Origin: Mesorhizobium sp. M2E.F.Ca.ET.219.01.1.1
GTDB lineage: Bacteria; Pseudomonadota; Alphaproteobacteria; Rhizobiales; Rhizobiaceae
Reading direction: 5' to 3'
Length of the DNA: 64,000 nucleotides
NCBI RefSeq assembly: GCF_004016445.2
Contig: NZ_SADT02000001.1
Span: 1,965,630-2,029,629, forward strand
Shown: positions 9,252 to 19,400 of the stretch, one piece after another
Layout: each line of letters opens with the position of its first letter
Numbering within the stretch: the stretch's first letter is position 1
The notes under the pieces: generated by a model
What the model was told of the DNA's origin: nothing
Seen by the model: the letters and a program-made list of their open reading frames with translations, nothing else
Database searches by the model: none
Made by a program: the position numbers and the translations under genes

Positions 9252-10439
9252 ATGTTGACCATCCGCAAACGCGACGCAAGCGGTGAGGCCGCCAAGGACG
9301 CCGAGCACCAGCCACGCGTTGCCGTGGGCGAGGAAGGCGGCGTGCTGAGCTGCGCCTTTTCCGGCGTGTGGACGACACGCACTGTGGCGGCGGTCGATGC
9401 GGACATGCGTAAGATCGAGCGGAGAAGTGGCGCGAAACAGCTGACGCTCGACCTTTCCCACATCGAAAAGATGGACACGGCCGGCGCCTGGCTGATCGAC
9501 CGGCTGGCCAGCGCCTTCGAGAAGAAAGGCGTCGAGGTCCATTTTCAGGGGCAAAGCGAGGTCGCCTCGATCCTGCTCGGCGCGGTCGGCGACGCGGTCC
9601 GCCGCGAGCCCGAATCGGGCCCGTCCGGGCCGCCCAACATCATCCTGCGCGCGCTGGAGCTGGTTGGCCGGCGGGTCTACGAGATGCGCGACGATTTCTT
9701 CGCCTCGATGAACATCCTCGGCGCCACGATCCGCGGCGCGCAGATGAAGCTCGGGCGCGGTCACGCGGTCAATCCCGCCGCGATCTTCAACCAGATCGAT
9801 CGCATGGGTGTCGGCGCGATCCCGGTGGTGGTGCTGATGTCGGCCATCGTCGGCGCCATCGTTGCCCAGCAGGGCGCCTATCAGCTCAGCTATTTCGGCG
9901 CCAATATCTTCGTCGTCGACCTTGTCGGCGTGCTGATCCTGCGCGAGCTCGGCGTGCTGATGACCGCGATCATGCTTGCCGGCCGCTCGGGCAGCGCCAT
10001 CACGGCCGAGATCGGCTCGATGAAGATGCGCGAGGAGGTCGACGCGCTCAAGGTGATCGGCCTCAATCCAATTGGCGTGCTTGTCTTTCCGCGGCTCGTC
10101 GCGCTGGTGATCGGGCTGCCTTGCCTCACCATCATCGCCAATTTTGCCGCACTTGCCGGCGGCATCGTCGCCGCCTGGCTCTATTCCGACATCCCGCCGG
10201 CTGCGTTCATCGACAGGCTGCGTGTCGCCATCGATCTCAGCACCATCTTCGCCGGCCTGATCAAGGCGCCGTTCATGGCCCTGATCATCGGCATCATTGC
10301 GTCTGTCGAGGGCATGAAAGTCGGCGGCAGCGCCGAATCGCTCGGCCTGCATGTCACCGCTTCGGTGGTGAAATCGATCTTCGTCGTCATCATCCTCGAC
10401 GGGCTTTTCGCCATGTTCTACGCAGCGATCGGGTTCTGA
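9252..10439 (+). CDS. mlaE: MlaE-type ABC permease with N-terminal STAS domain
   Basis: 395 residues. Residues about 20-115 form a STAS-like domain (TLDLSHIEKMDTAGAWLIDRL). They are followed by the MlaE/YrbE permease with MSAIVGAIVAQQGAYQL, LRELGVLMTAIMLAGRSGSA and EEVDALKVIGLNP, the diagnostic cytoplasmic signature. In E. coli the STAS protein MlaB is separate; here it is fused, as in many alphaproteobacteria. The protein sits in the inner membrane and works with the ATPase and MCE protein encoded next to move phospholipids or other lipids across the envelope. The gene ends one base before the ATPase start. Confidence 0.92.
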   Translation: MLTIRKRDASGEAAKDAEHQPRVAVGEEGGVLSCAFSGVWTTRTVAAVDADMRKIERRSGAKQLTLDLSHIEKMDTAGAWLIDRLASAFEKKGVEVHFQGQSEVASILLGAVGDAVRREPESGPSGPPNIILRALELVGRRVYEMRDDFFASMNILGATIRGAQMKLGRGHAVNPAAIFNQIDRMGVGAIPVVVLMSAIVGAIVAQQGAYQLSYFGANIFVVDLVGVLILRELGVLMTAIMLAGRSGSAITAEIGSMKMREEVDALKVIGLNPIGVLVFPRLVALVIGLPCLTIIANFAALAGGIVAAWLYSDIPPAAFIDRLRVAIDLSTIFAGLIKAPFMALIIGIIASVEGMKVGGSAESLGLHVTASVVKSIFVVIILDGLFAMFYAAIGF

Positions 10440-10440
10440 G

Positions 10441-11250
10441 ATGGCGAGCGGCGGCGCGGCAACCGAGGAAGCCACAGACGACGACGAGATCGTACTTTCG
10501 GTGCGCGACGTCACCGTCGCCATCGACGACAAGCTGATCCTCGACAAGCTTTCGCTGGACATCAAGCGCGGCGAAATCCTCGGCTTCGTCGGCGCCTCGG
10601 GCGCCGGCAAATCGGTGCTGTTGCGCACCATACTGGGGCTGATGCCGAAGCAGTCGGGCACGATCAGCCTGTTCGGCGTCGACGTCGACAAGGCGAGCGA
10701 CTTAGACCGCCTGCGCATCGATATGCGGCTTGGCGTCCTTTTCCAGCATGGCGCGCTGTTTTCGGCGCTGACGGTGCTGGAGAACGTGCAGGTGCCGATG
10801 CGCGAATATCTCGACCTGCCCAAGGCGCTGATGGACGAGCTCGCCATGCTCAAGATCGAGCTGGTCGGGCTGCCGCCCGACGCGGCGCAGAAATTCCCGT
10901 CCGAGCTTTCCGGCGGCATGATCAAGCGCGCGGCGCTGGCGCGGGCGCTGGCGCTCGATCCGGACATCGTCTTTCTGGACGAACCGACCTCCGGGCTCGA
11001 TCCGATCAGCGCGGCCGAATTCGACGAACTGGTCGTCAAGCTGCGCGACACGATGGATCTCACCGTCTACATGGTCACGCACGATCTCGACACGCTGTTC
11101 ACCGCTTGCGACCACGTGGCGGTGCTCGGCAAGAAGAGGGTGCTGGTGGAAGGCACGATCGACGACATGCTGAAAAGCGACGAGCCGTGGGTGAAATCCT
11201 ATTTCCGCGGAAAACGCGCCCGGCAACTTGATCTTGCGGCGCGCGCATAG
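10441..11250 (+). CDS. mlaF: MlaF-type ABC transporter ATP-binding protein
   Basis: 269 residues. Walker A GASGAGKS is at residues 51-58, the signature LSGGMIKRAALARAL follows, and Walker B plus D-loop read VFLDEPTSGLDP. The MIKR variant of the signature is typical of MlaF/Ttg2A ATPases. It powers the MCE lipid transporter together with the upstream STAS-permease. The spacing of one base from mlaE and 14 bases to the MCE gene argues for one operon. The first 15 residues are acidic and poorly conserved, so the start could be a few codons later. Confidence 0.93.
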   Translation: MASGGAATEEATDDDEIVLSVRDVTVAIDDKLILDKLSLDIKRGEILGFVGASGAGKSVLLRTILGLMPKQSGTISLFGVDVDKASDLDRLRIDMRLGVLFQHGALFSALTVLENVQVPMREYLDLPKALMDELAMLKIELVGLPPDAAQKFPSELSGGMIKRAALARALALDPDIVFLDEPTSGLDPISAAEFDELVVKLRDTMDLTVYMVTHDLDTLFTACDHVAVLGKKRVLVEGTIDDMLKSDEPWVKSYFRGKRARQLDLAARA

Positions 11251-11264
11251 CGATAAGTGGGGCG

Positions 11265-12638
11265 ATGGAAACAAGAGCCAACTACGTAATCGTCGGCATC
11301 TTCACGCTGGGCGCGATCCTGGCGGCCTTCGCCTTCGTCTATTGGACGGCTGCGATCGGAGACCGGGGCGAAACGGCGATGCTGCGCGTGCGCATCCCAG
11401 GCTCGGCCTCCGGCCTCAGCCGCGGCAGCCTGGTGCTGTTCAATGGCGTCAGAGTGGGCGACGTGAAGAACGTCTATATCGATGGCGACGATCCGACCGT
11501 CGCCATCGCAGACACCGAAATCGCCCGCTGGACGCCGATCACCAAGTCGACGCAGGCCGACATCGGACTTACCGGCCTCAGCGGCCAGGCCAATATCGAA
11601 CTCAAGGGAGCCGACCCCAAGGAAGCCAGGCTGCTCGACGAGGCGGAGAAGGAAGGCAGGGTCGCCGAGATCGTCGCCAACCCGTCCGCGGTCACCAACC
11701 TTCTGCAGACGGCGCAGAACATCTTTACCCGCGCCGACAAGGTGCTTAGCGAGCTCGAAGGCTTCACCAAGGACGTACGCGGCCCGCTGACGCAGACGGT
11801 CAAGAATGTCGAGACCTTCTCGGATGCGCTGGCCAAGAACTCCGACGGCATCGACAAGTTCCTGTCGGCGGTGAGCTCACTTTCGGACCAGCTGAAGAAT
11901 GTCTCGGGCCGGCTCGACAGCACGCTGAAAGCGGCCGAAGGCTTGCTCAATTCCGTCGACAAGGACCAGATCAAGAGCATCGTGGCCAATGTCGATACGG
12001 TGACGGCGAACCTGAAGGAGACCTCGAAGCAATTCGATACGGTCATCGACAACGTCAACACGGCGGTCGGCTCGATCAACGATTTCGCCAAGCAGACGCA
12101 AGGGACGCTGGCCAAGGTCAACGGCGTGCTCGACGGCATCGATCCGGCCGATGTCAAGGCCGCCTTGGCCAACATCCAGAAGGCCAGCGCCAACGCCGAC
12201 AAGGCGGCCTCCGACATCGCCAAGGTCACCGACAAGATCGCCAACCGCTCCGACGACATCAATGACACGATCAAGAATGCCCGCCAGCTTGCGCAGCGCC
12301 TCAACGACGCCTCGGTGCGCGTCGACGGCATCCTGGCCAAGGTCGATAATCTCCTCGGCTCCGGCGAGGCCAACGGCGTGATGGCCGACGCCAGGGCGAC
12401 GCTGAAATCCTTCAAGCAGGTGGCCGACACGCTGAACTCCCGCCTCGGCACCATCGTCGACAACCTGTCGCGCTTCTCAGGCTCGGGGCTGCAGAATGTG
12501 GAAGCGCTGGTGCAGGACAGCCGGCGCTCGATCAACCGCATCGAGGAAGCGGTGACCGATCTCAGCCGCAATCCACAGCGCATCCTGTCCGGCGGCGAGG
12601 GCGAGGTTCGTCAGTTCGACGGAAGGGCACGGCGTTGA
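11265..12638 (+). CDS. mlaD: MCE (MlaD) family lipid-binding membrane protein
   Basis: 457 residues. One N-terminal transmembrane helix (about 8-28) precedes a single MCE domain (VRIPGSASGLSRGSLVLFNGVRVG, then TGLSGQANIEL). A long coiled-coil-rich C-terminal region of about 300 residues follows, with repeated Asp/Lys/Ala helices. E. coli MlaD is only about 180 residues. The extended helical tail resembles longer MCE proteins that form a periplasm-spanning tunnel or needle (inference). It is the substrate-binding unit of the transporter, anchored in the inner membrane. Confidence 0.92.
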   Translation: METRANYVIVGIFTLGAILAAFAFVYWTAAIGDRGETAMLRVRIPGSASGLSRGSLVLFNGVRVGDVKNVYIDGDDPTVAIADTEIARWTPITKSTQADIGLTGLSGQANIELKGADPKEARLLDEAEKEGRVAEIVANPSAVTNLLQTAQNIFTRADKVLSELEGFTKDVRGPLTQTVKNVETFSDALAKNSDGIDKFLSAVSSLSDQLKNVSGRLDSTLKAAEGLLNSVDKDQIKSIVANVDTVTANLKETSKQFDTVIDNVNTAVGSINDFAKQTQGTLAKVNGVLDGIDPADVKAALANIQKASANADKAASDIAKVTDKIANRSDDINDTIKNARQLAQRLNDASVRVDGILAKVDNLLGSGEANGVMADARATLKSFKQVADTLNSRLGTIVDNLSRFSGSGLQNVEALVQDSRRSINRIEEAVTDLSRNPQRILSGGEGEVRQFDGRARR

Positions 12639-12708
12639 CTTCGGCCGCCGCGACCGCCAAGAAAATGAACCGCGAATGCGGGTTGATCGGGGACAACGGG
12701 GATCACGC

Positions 12709-13320
12709 GTGAAGTCGGTCAGGGTGGTAGCGGGTAGTTTGAGATCATCCGCGGCGGCATTGCTGGTACTTGCGGTTGCCGGCTGCGCGGTTCTGGGCGG
12801 CAAGCCGGCGCCGCTCGACACGTTCGAATTGTCGGCGCCGTCGGTCGACGTGCGCGCCCACAGCCGCCGCCAGATCCTGATCGCCCAGCCATCCGCGCTC
12901 AAGGCGCTGGACAGCCAGAACATCGTCATCAGGCCTTCGGACCAGTCGATCCAGTTCCTGAAAGGCGCGCAGTGGGCGGACCGGCTGCCGCTGATCGTGC
13001 AGGCGAGGCTGGCCGAGACCTTCCAGCGCTCCGGCAGCTTTGCCGGCGTCGGCAAGCCGGGCGAGGGGCTGGCGATCGACTATCAGATCATCGTCGAGGT
13101 GCGCTCCTTCGAGGTGCGCGTCAATGGCGGCGAGCATGCCGAGGTCGATCTGTTCGTGCGCATCCTGAACGACCGCAACGGCGAGGTGCGCGCCTCGAAG
13201 GACTTCACCGCGAGCGCGCCGGTCTCGGGCAGCGGCAACGCGGCTTACGTTGGCGCGCTGGACAATGCCTTCGGCCAGGCGGCCAAGGATATCGTCCGCT
13301 GGACGGACCAGACGATCTGA
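12709..13320 (+). CDS. ABC-type transport auxiliary lipoprotein
   Basis: 203 residues from a GTG start. A lipobox LAVAGC follows a hydrophobic signal, so the mature protein should be lipid-anchored. The rest (DTFELSAP, QILIAQPSALKALDSQNI, WADRLPLIVQARLAETFQ) matches the ABC-type transport auxiliary lipoprotein family, related to PqiC. Partners of MCE systems in this family sit at the outer membrane. An ATG at 12676 is in frame, but the GTG leaves a cleaner signal peptide and has GGGG upstream. It is the last gene of the MCE operon and is followed by a strong terminator. Confidence 0.85.
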   Translation: MKSVRVVAGSLRSSAAALLVLAVAGCAVLGGKPAPLDTFELSAPSVDVRAHSRRQILIAQPSALKALDSQNIVIRPSDQSIQFLKGAQWADRLPLIVQARLAETFQRSGSFAGVGKPGEGLAIDYQIIVEVRSFEVRVNGGEHAEVDLFVRILNDRNGEVRASKDFTASAPVSGSGNAAYVGALDNAFGQAAKDIVRWTDQTI

Positions 13321-13356
13321 ACGCCGGCCGAGCCGACAATCGACATCGTGGACATG

Positions 13357-13384
13357 AAAAAGGCGGGCCGAGACCCGCCTTTTT
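13357..13384. terminator. Bidirectional intrinsic terminator
   Basis: GGCGGG and CCCGCC arms with a short loop, flanked by an A run on the left and a T run on the right. It lies between the end of the MCE operon and the end of the convergent growth pole gene, so it can stop transcription from both sides. Confidence 0.9.
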
Positions 13385-13408
13385 AGTTTCTGATTCCGCT
13401 TGGCCGCG

Positions 13409-16400
13409 TCAGTGCAGCCGGCCGCTGGCGTGGGCCAGCATGGTGTAGACCTTGCCGGTGTCGGACGTCAGATAGGTCTGCGCCATGATGTTGTCGCGGT
13501 CGTTGCGCGAGACATCCTTGAGCAGCTTTTCGAAATCCTCGCAGTAGCGGTCGACCGCGGCGCGGAATTCCGCCTCGGCCTGGTACTTGCGGCGGATCTC
13601 GTCGAAGGTCTGCTGGCCCTTCAGCGTGTAAAGGCGGCGCGTGAACACGTCGCGCTCGCCGCGCCGGTAGCGGTTCCAGAGCTCGATCGAGGCGTCGTGG
13701 TCGATGGCGCGGGCAATGTCGACCGAGAGCGAGTTGAGCGACTCCATGACATGCAGCGGCGAGCGCTGGGCAGGCGTCGCGCGCGGCGCTTCCGCCGGCG
13801 CCGCCGGCCGCAGCTCTTCCTCGCGCGAGGCGTTGGTCAGAAGGTCGCGCACCCAGCCGCCCTGCGTGGGCTTGCCGTTCGGCTCGCGGCGCTGCGCTTC
13901 GGCCGGGCGTTCGAGATCGAGCGTGCCACGCAGCGTGGTCTCGGCCAGCGGCGCCTGCGGAGCGCGAGGCGCCGGTTGCGGCTGCGGCTGCGGCTGCGGA
14001 GCCGGCGGACGGCGCAGCGGCGGTTCGGCGGCGCGGGCCGGCGCCGGCTGCGGAGCAGGGCGCAGACCGCGCGGTTCGCCCTGTTCGCTGCTGCCGCTGC
14101 GGCCGGATTTCGCAACGATATCCGACAGTTCCTTGAGCGCATTGATCTGCTCGGAGACGGCGCGGCGGATGGCCGAAGTCGATTCCTTGGCCTCTTCCGG
14201 CATCTCGATGACGCCCTTCTTCAGTTCGGCGCGGGTCAGGTCGAGCTCGCTCTTGATCGAGCTCGCGGTGCGGCGCATCTCCTCGGTGGCGTCGGCGAAG
14301 CGACGCGTTGCCGAATCGACGACCTCGGCGATCGCCGTGCGGATCTTTTCCGCCGACTCCATCGTGCGGCCTTCCGCGGTCTGCATCGTCTGGCCGACGA
14401 GGCTTTCGAAGGAACGCATCACCTTTTCGAGGTCTTCCGACTTCTTGACCAGGCCCACGGCGAGGTCCTCCAGCGAGGACTGACGCTCCAGCGTGTGCTC
14501 GAGGTTGCTCTGCGCGGAGCTGAGCAAATTCGAGGCGCTGGAGAGCAGCCGGCTGTGCTCGTCGAACTTGGTCGCGATCGAGGCCACCTCGCGCAGCGTC
14601 GCCGAGGACAGGTCGGTGAGCCGCGTCGTGTTGGAATCGACCAGACGCGCCGAGCTGGCGAAGGTCTGGGCGGCCTTCTCCGTGGTCGCGGCGAAGCTCT
14701 GCGTGCTGCCGGAGAGCCGCTCCTCGACCTGGCCGAGATTGACGGCAGCCTGCTCGATGAGCTGGCCAAGCTGCGCGCTGGAGGTCGTCATGCGGCCGAT
14801 GAGATCGGTCACGCTGTCGGCAAGCGAGGAACGCGCGCCTTCGACGGCCGACAGCGTTTCGGCCGTGCGGCTGGCGAGAGCATTGACGAGGTTCGTGTTC
14901 TCGCTGCGCAGCTTCTCGGCCGCGCGTTCGGCGACCTCCTCCATGCTGCGCTGCAGTTCGGAGCCGCCCTGGGCGAAGCGCTCGACCAGCGGCTTGGCCG
15001 TCTCGTCGAGGATTTTCGCCATCTCGGTCGAACGCGCCGCGAGCATGGTGTTGAGCTCGCGGGTGTTGGCACCGATCGTGCGCGCGGCCTCGTTGGTGCT
15101 CTGGCCGATATGCTGGCCGACCGCCGTGAAGGTCTCGGCGATGACGTTGGCGCGCGAGATCAGCTGGGCCTCGGCGCTGGAGACCTGCTCGTTGAGCTTC
15201 TGGCCCATCGTCTCGGCGGTGTAGGCGAGGCGGTTTTCCACGCTCGCGACCTGGTCCTCGACGCGCGCGGCGGTAGCCGCGGCGCTTGCGGCAAGCCGCT
15301 CGTCGGCGCCGGCCAGCGCTTGCTCGATCTCGCGGGCGTGCACGGCGAGCTCCTGGCCGGTCTGGCGGGCGCGGTCGGCGACACGCTGTTCGGTGGCGGC
15401 GAAGGCGCCGATAATCGTGTCGGCATGCCCGCCGATGGTCGAGCTGGTCGAGGCGATGCGCGACACCAGGCGGTTGTCGGCGTCGTCGAAGATCCGGCCG
15501 ATCTCGCCGGCGCGGGCGGAAAGCGCTTCCGAACCCTCGGCAATGCGCGCCATCAGTTGTTGGTCGGCGCCGTCGAAGATGCGGCCGAGATCGCTGGCGC
15601 GAGCGGCCAACGCTTCGGCCGATTCGGTGATGCGCATCGACAGCCGCTCGTCGGCGCCCTCGAAGTTGCGCAGGATGTCTCCGGCGCGGGCGGCCAGCGA
15701 CTGCGCCGTCTCGACGGCGCGGGCAACCAGCTTCTGGTCGGCCGTGTCGAAGGTGCTGGCGATCTCGCCGGCGCGCGTCGCAAGCTTGTCGGCGGTTTCC
15801 TCGGCGCGAGCCATGAGCGCGTTCGACGCATCGTCGGCGCGCGCCATCAGCATGTTGGACGTATCCTGGGCACGCTCGTGCAGGCGACGGTCGGCCGCCT
15901 CGAAGGCCTGGGCAATGTCCTCGGCCCTGGCAAGCAGCGCGGCGGAGGTCTGCTCGGCGCGCTCGGCGATCTTGCGATCGGCATCGCTGAAGGCCGCACC
16001 GGCCTGCTCATGCAGGGTGCTGGTGACTTCCATGACCTTGTCGCGCAACGCGCCCGCCACGAACACCGCGGTCTTCTCCAGCACGCCGCGCACATTGTCG
16101 ACACCGGTCGACAGCGCGCGCTCCATGGTGCTGGCGCGTTCTTCGATGACGCCGGTCTGGCGGCTGAAGGCCTGCTCGATCTTCTCGACATCGGCGGCGA
16201 TGGCAGCCGAGATGTCGCCGCTCCTGGCGGCGATCTGGTCGATATGGCCGGACACCGAACGGTCGACGTCCTTGCGCGCATCGGCGAGCTTGGCGAGATC
16301 GTCCTCAAGCGCGCGGGCCAGCATGTCACGGCCTTCGGACAGCTTGCCGACGTGGCCGGCGATGACGTTGTCGATCTCGGACCGGCTTTCGGTCAGTTTC

Positions 16401-19400
16401 TGAAGGTCGGCTTCAAGGGCGCGCTTGAGGATATCGCGGCCCTCCGCGAGCTTCTCGACCTGGCCGGCGACGAGCCCGTCGATGCCGGAACGGCTTTCGG
16501 CAAGCTTGGCGAGGTCGGCTTCAAGGGCGCGCGTGAGGATATCGCGGCCCTCGGCGAGCTTTTCGACCTGGCCGGCGACGAGGCCGTCGATGCCGGCACG
16601 GCTTTCGGCAAGCTTGGCAAGGTCGGCTTCAAGGGCGCGCGTGAGGATATCGCGGCCTTCCGAGAGCTTCTCGACCTGGCCGGCGACAAGGCCATCGATC
16701 GAGGCGCGGCTCTCGGCCAATTTGGCAAGGTCGGCTTCCAGCGCGCGCTTGAGGATATCGCGGCCTTCCGCGAGCTTCTCGACCTGGCCGGCGACCAGGC
16801 CGTCGATGCTGGAGCGGCTCTCGGCCAACTTGGCAAGATCATCCTCGAGCGCCTTGGACAGGCTCGCGCGGTTCTGCGACAGCTGGTCGGCATGGGTCTG
16901 CATGAGGCCGCTGGCGCTGGCCATATCGGCCTCCAGCGCGCGCGAAAGGTCGGCGCGGTGGTCGGTGATCTTCTGCGAATGATCGACGATCGCGCCCTGG
17001 ATCGTGTTGAGATCGGCCTCCAGCGCGCGCTTGAGAATGTCGCGGCCCTCGGCGAGCTTTTCGACCTGGCCGGCGACAAGCCCGTCGATCGAGGAGCGGC
17101 TCTCCGCCAGCTTGGCGAGATCGTCCTCCAGTGACTTCGATAGCACCGAACGGTCCTGGACGAGCCGGTTCTGATGGTCGGCGATGGCGCCGCTGACGGC
17201 CTGCAGATCGGCTTCGAGGGCCTTCGACAGCTGCGAGCGATCGTCAAGCACCCTCTCGGAGTGGCCGGCAATGGCGCCCTTGATGGTGTTGATGTCAGCC
17301 TCCAAGGCGCGCTTGAGGATATCGCGGCCCTCGGCGAGCTTTTCGACCTGACCGGCGACGAGGCCGTCGATCGAGGCGCGGCTTTCGGCCAGCTTGGCGA
17401 GGTCGGCCTCCAGCGTCTGCGACAACAGGCTGCGGTCTTCGGCAAGCTTGCCGGCGTGGCCATCGATCAGGCCGCGGATGCCGCTCAGATCGCTTTCAAG
17501 CGCGCGGCTGAGTTCGCCGCGGTCCTCGGCGAGCTTGGTCGAATGGGTCTCGATCAGGTTCCTGATACCGATGATGTCGGTTTCGAGCGCCTTGGCGAGC
17601 ACGGCGCGGCCCTCGGCGATCTTCTCGACCTGGCCGGCGACGAGGCCGTCGATCGAGGCGCGGCTGTCCTGCAGCTTGCCGAGATCGGCTTCCAGGGCGC
17701 GCGCCAGGATGTTGCGGCCCTCGGCCAGTTTCCCGACATGGCCGGCGACCATTTCGTCAATCATTGAGCGGGCTTGGACGAGTCTGCCCGAGTCTTCGTT
17801 CAAGGCCTGGGAGAGGCGGCTGCGACCCTCTTCGAGCTGTTCCAGATGGCTGCCAAGCGATGCATCGATGGCGGCGCGCGACTCGTTCACCTTGCGCAGG
17901 TCTTCTTCCAGCGCGCGCGAGATCAGGTTGCGACCCTCGGCCAGCTTCTGCACCTGGTTGGTGACGGCGGCATCGATCTCGGCGCGGCCCTCGGCGAATT
18001 TCGCCAGGTCCTCCTGCATGGCGGCGGCCATGCGTTCACGGCTCTCGGAAAGCGCGCGGCTGTGGTTTTCGACGGCTTCCTCAATGCCGACACGGGCATC
18101 GGCCAGCCGCTGGATGTCGGCATCGAAGGAGCGCGACACGACATGCCGGGCTGCTTCCATGCGGCCGGCGAAGTCGGTGGCGCGGGCTTCCAGCATGGAG
18201 GAGGTCGACGAGATGATATCGGCCATATCGGCGCCGATCTGGGTCTTGCCCTGATCGATCATCGCCGACAGCGTGTCCTTGCTCTCGGCGAAGGCGTGGG
18301 CGATCTCTTTCGCGCGCTCCACCATCGTCTCGTTGATCTGGCGGGCGCGCGCTTCGAGGGCGGCGTTGAGCTTCTGCGTGCCGGTGTCGAGCGCTTCGGC
18401 GCGGGTCTGGAATTCGCTGATCAGCGCCTGGCCGCGTTCGGCCAGCGTCCGTTCGATGCCGCTGAGGCTCGCCTCGAATTCGGAGTTCAGCGTGCGGGCA
18501 GCGCCGCCGAGAAGTGAGACCATCCCATTCGTGCGGTCGTCGAGCAGGTCGGTCAGCGAGCGGGTGAGGCCGTCCGTGGTGTCGGTCAGCTTGGCGATGC
18601 GGGTGTCGAGCAGGCTGGCGAAGGCTTCGCCGGAGGTCGAAAGCCGGTCGGTGATGTTGTCCAGGCGCGACTCGACGGAATCGAAGATCGACGTCGAGCT
18701 TTCATTGATGCGATCAATCAGCGTGTCGCCGGAATTGTTGATCGTCATCGATAGCTTGGTCGAGGCGTTGAGGATCGAGTCGCGGATGATGTCGCTGGCA
18801 GCGCCGATCTCGTCGCGCAGCGTCTCGTGCGCGCTCGCGATCGAGGCGCGCACGCGCTCGGCATGGGTGACGACCGCCTCGCGCTCGCTACCCAGACCAT
18901 CGACCAGCGAACGGATGCGGGCCTCGTTTTCGGAATAGGAGCGTTCGATCTGGGTGACTTCGCCGTGGACGAGCGTTTCGAGCTCGACGGCGCGGGCGAG
19001 CGTCCGCTCGATGCCTTCGCCCATTGCCGCCACCTCGCGGCGAACGGCCTGGCCGATCATCATGACACGATCCTGGGCGAGGTTTTCCGGCTCCGCCAGG
19101 CGGAAGGCGACCTCGGTCATGGACTGCGCGGCGATGCGCATCTCCTGCGCGCGCCGGATCATGGCGGCGAACGCCCAGAACAGGATGACCGGAACGATCG
19201 CGGCAACCGCCAGGCCGATCAACTCGGGACGGGCGAAGAACTGGTCGAAGGTGCGGATCTTCCAGATGCCCGAGCCGAACAGGAGATTGGCCAGGCCGCC
19301 GGCGCCCGCGATCCAGGCCAGTGAGATAAAGGCGATGACCCAGTAGACGGTGCTCGATGCACGCCGGTTGAGGCTGTGCAGCAGCGTCTTGTAGTCCTTC

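Noticed and set aside
9075..11063. Minus-strand 662-codon frame over the MCE operon
   Set aside because: Shadow frame; the plus strand encodes the STAS-permease and MlaF ATPase with intact motifs.
13400..17134. Plus-strand open frame of 1244 codons antisense to the growth pole gene
   Set aside because: It mirrors the repeat codons of the true gene on the other strand, has no ribosome site, and its sequence is a low-complexity Gly/Arg/Leu pattern set by codon bias.
16319..18060. CRISPR-like regular repeats
   Set aside because: Spacing is 108 bp with no unique spacers; units are in-frame coding sequence inside a large gene.
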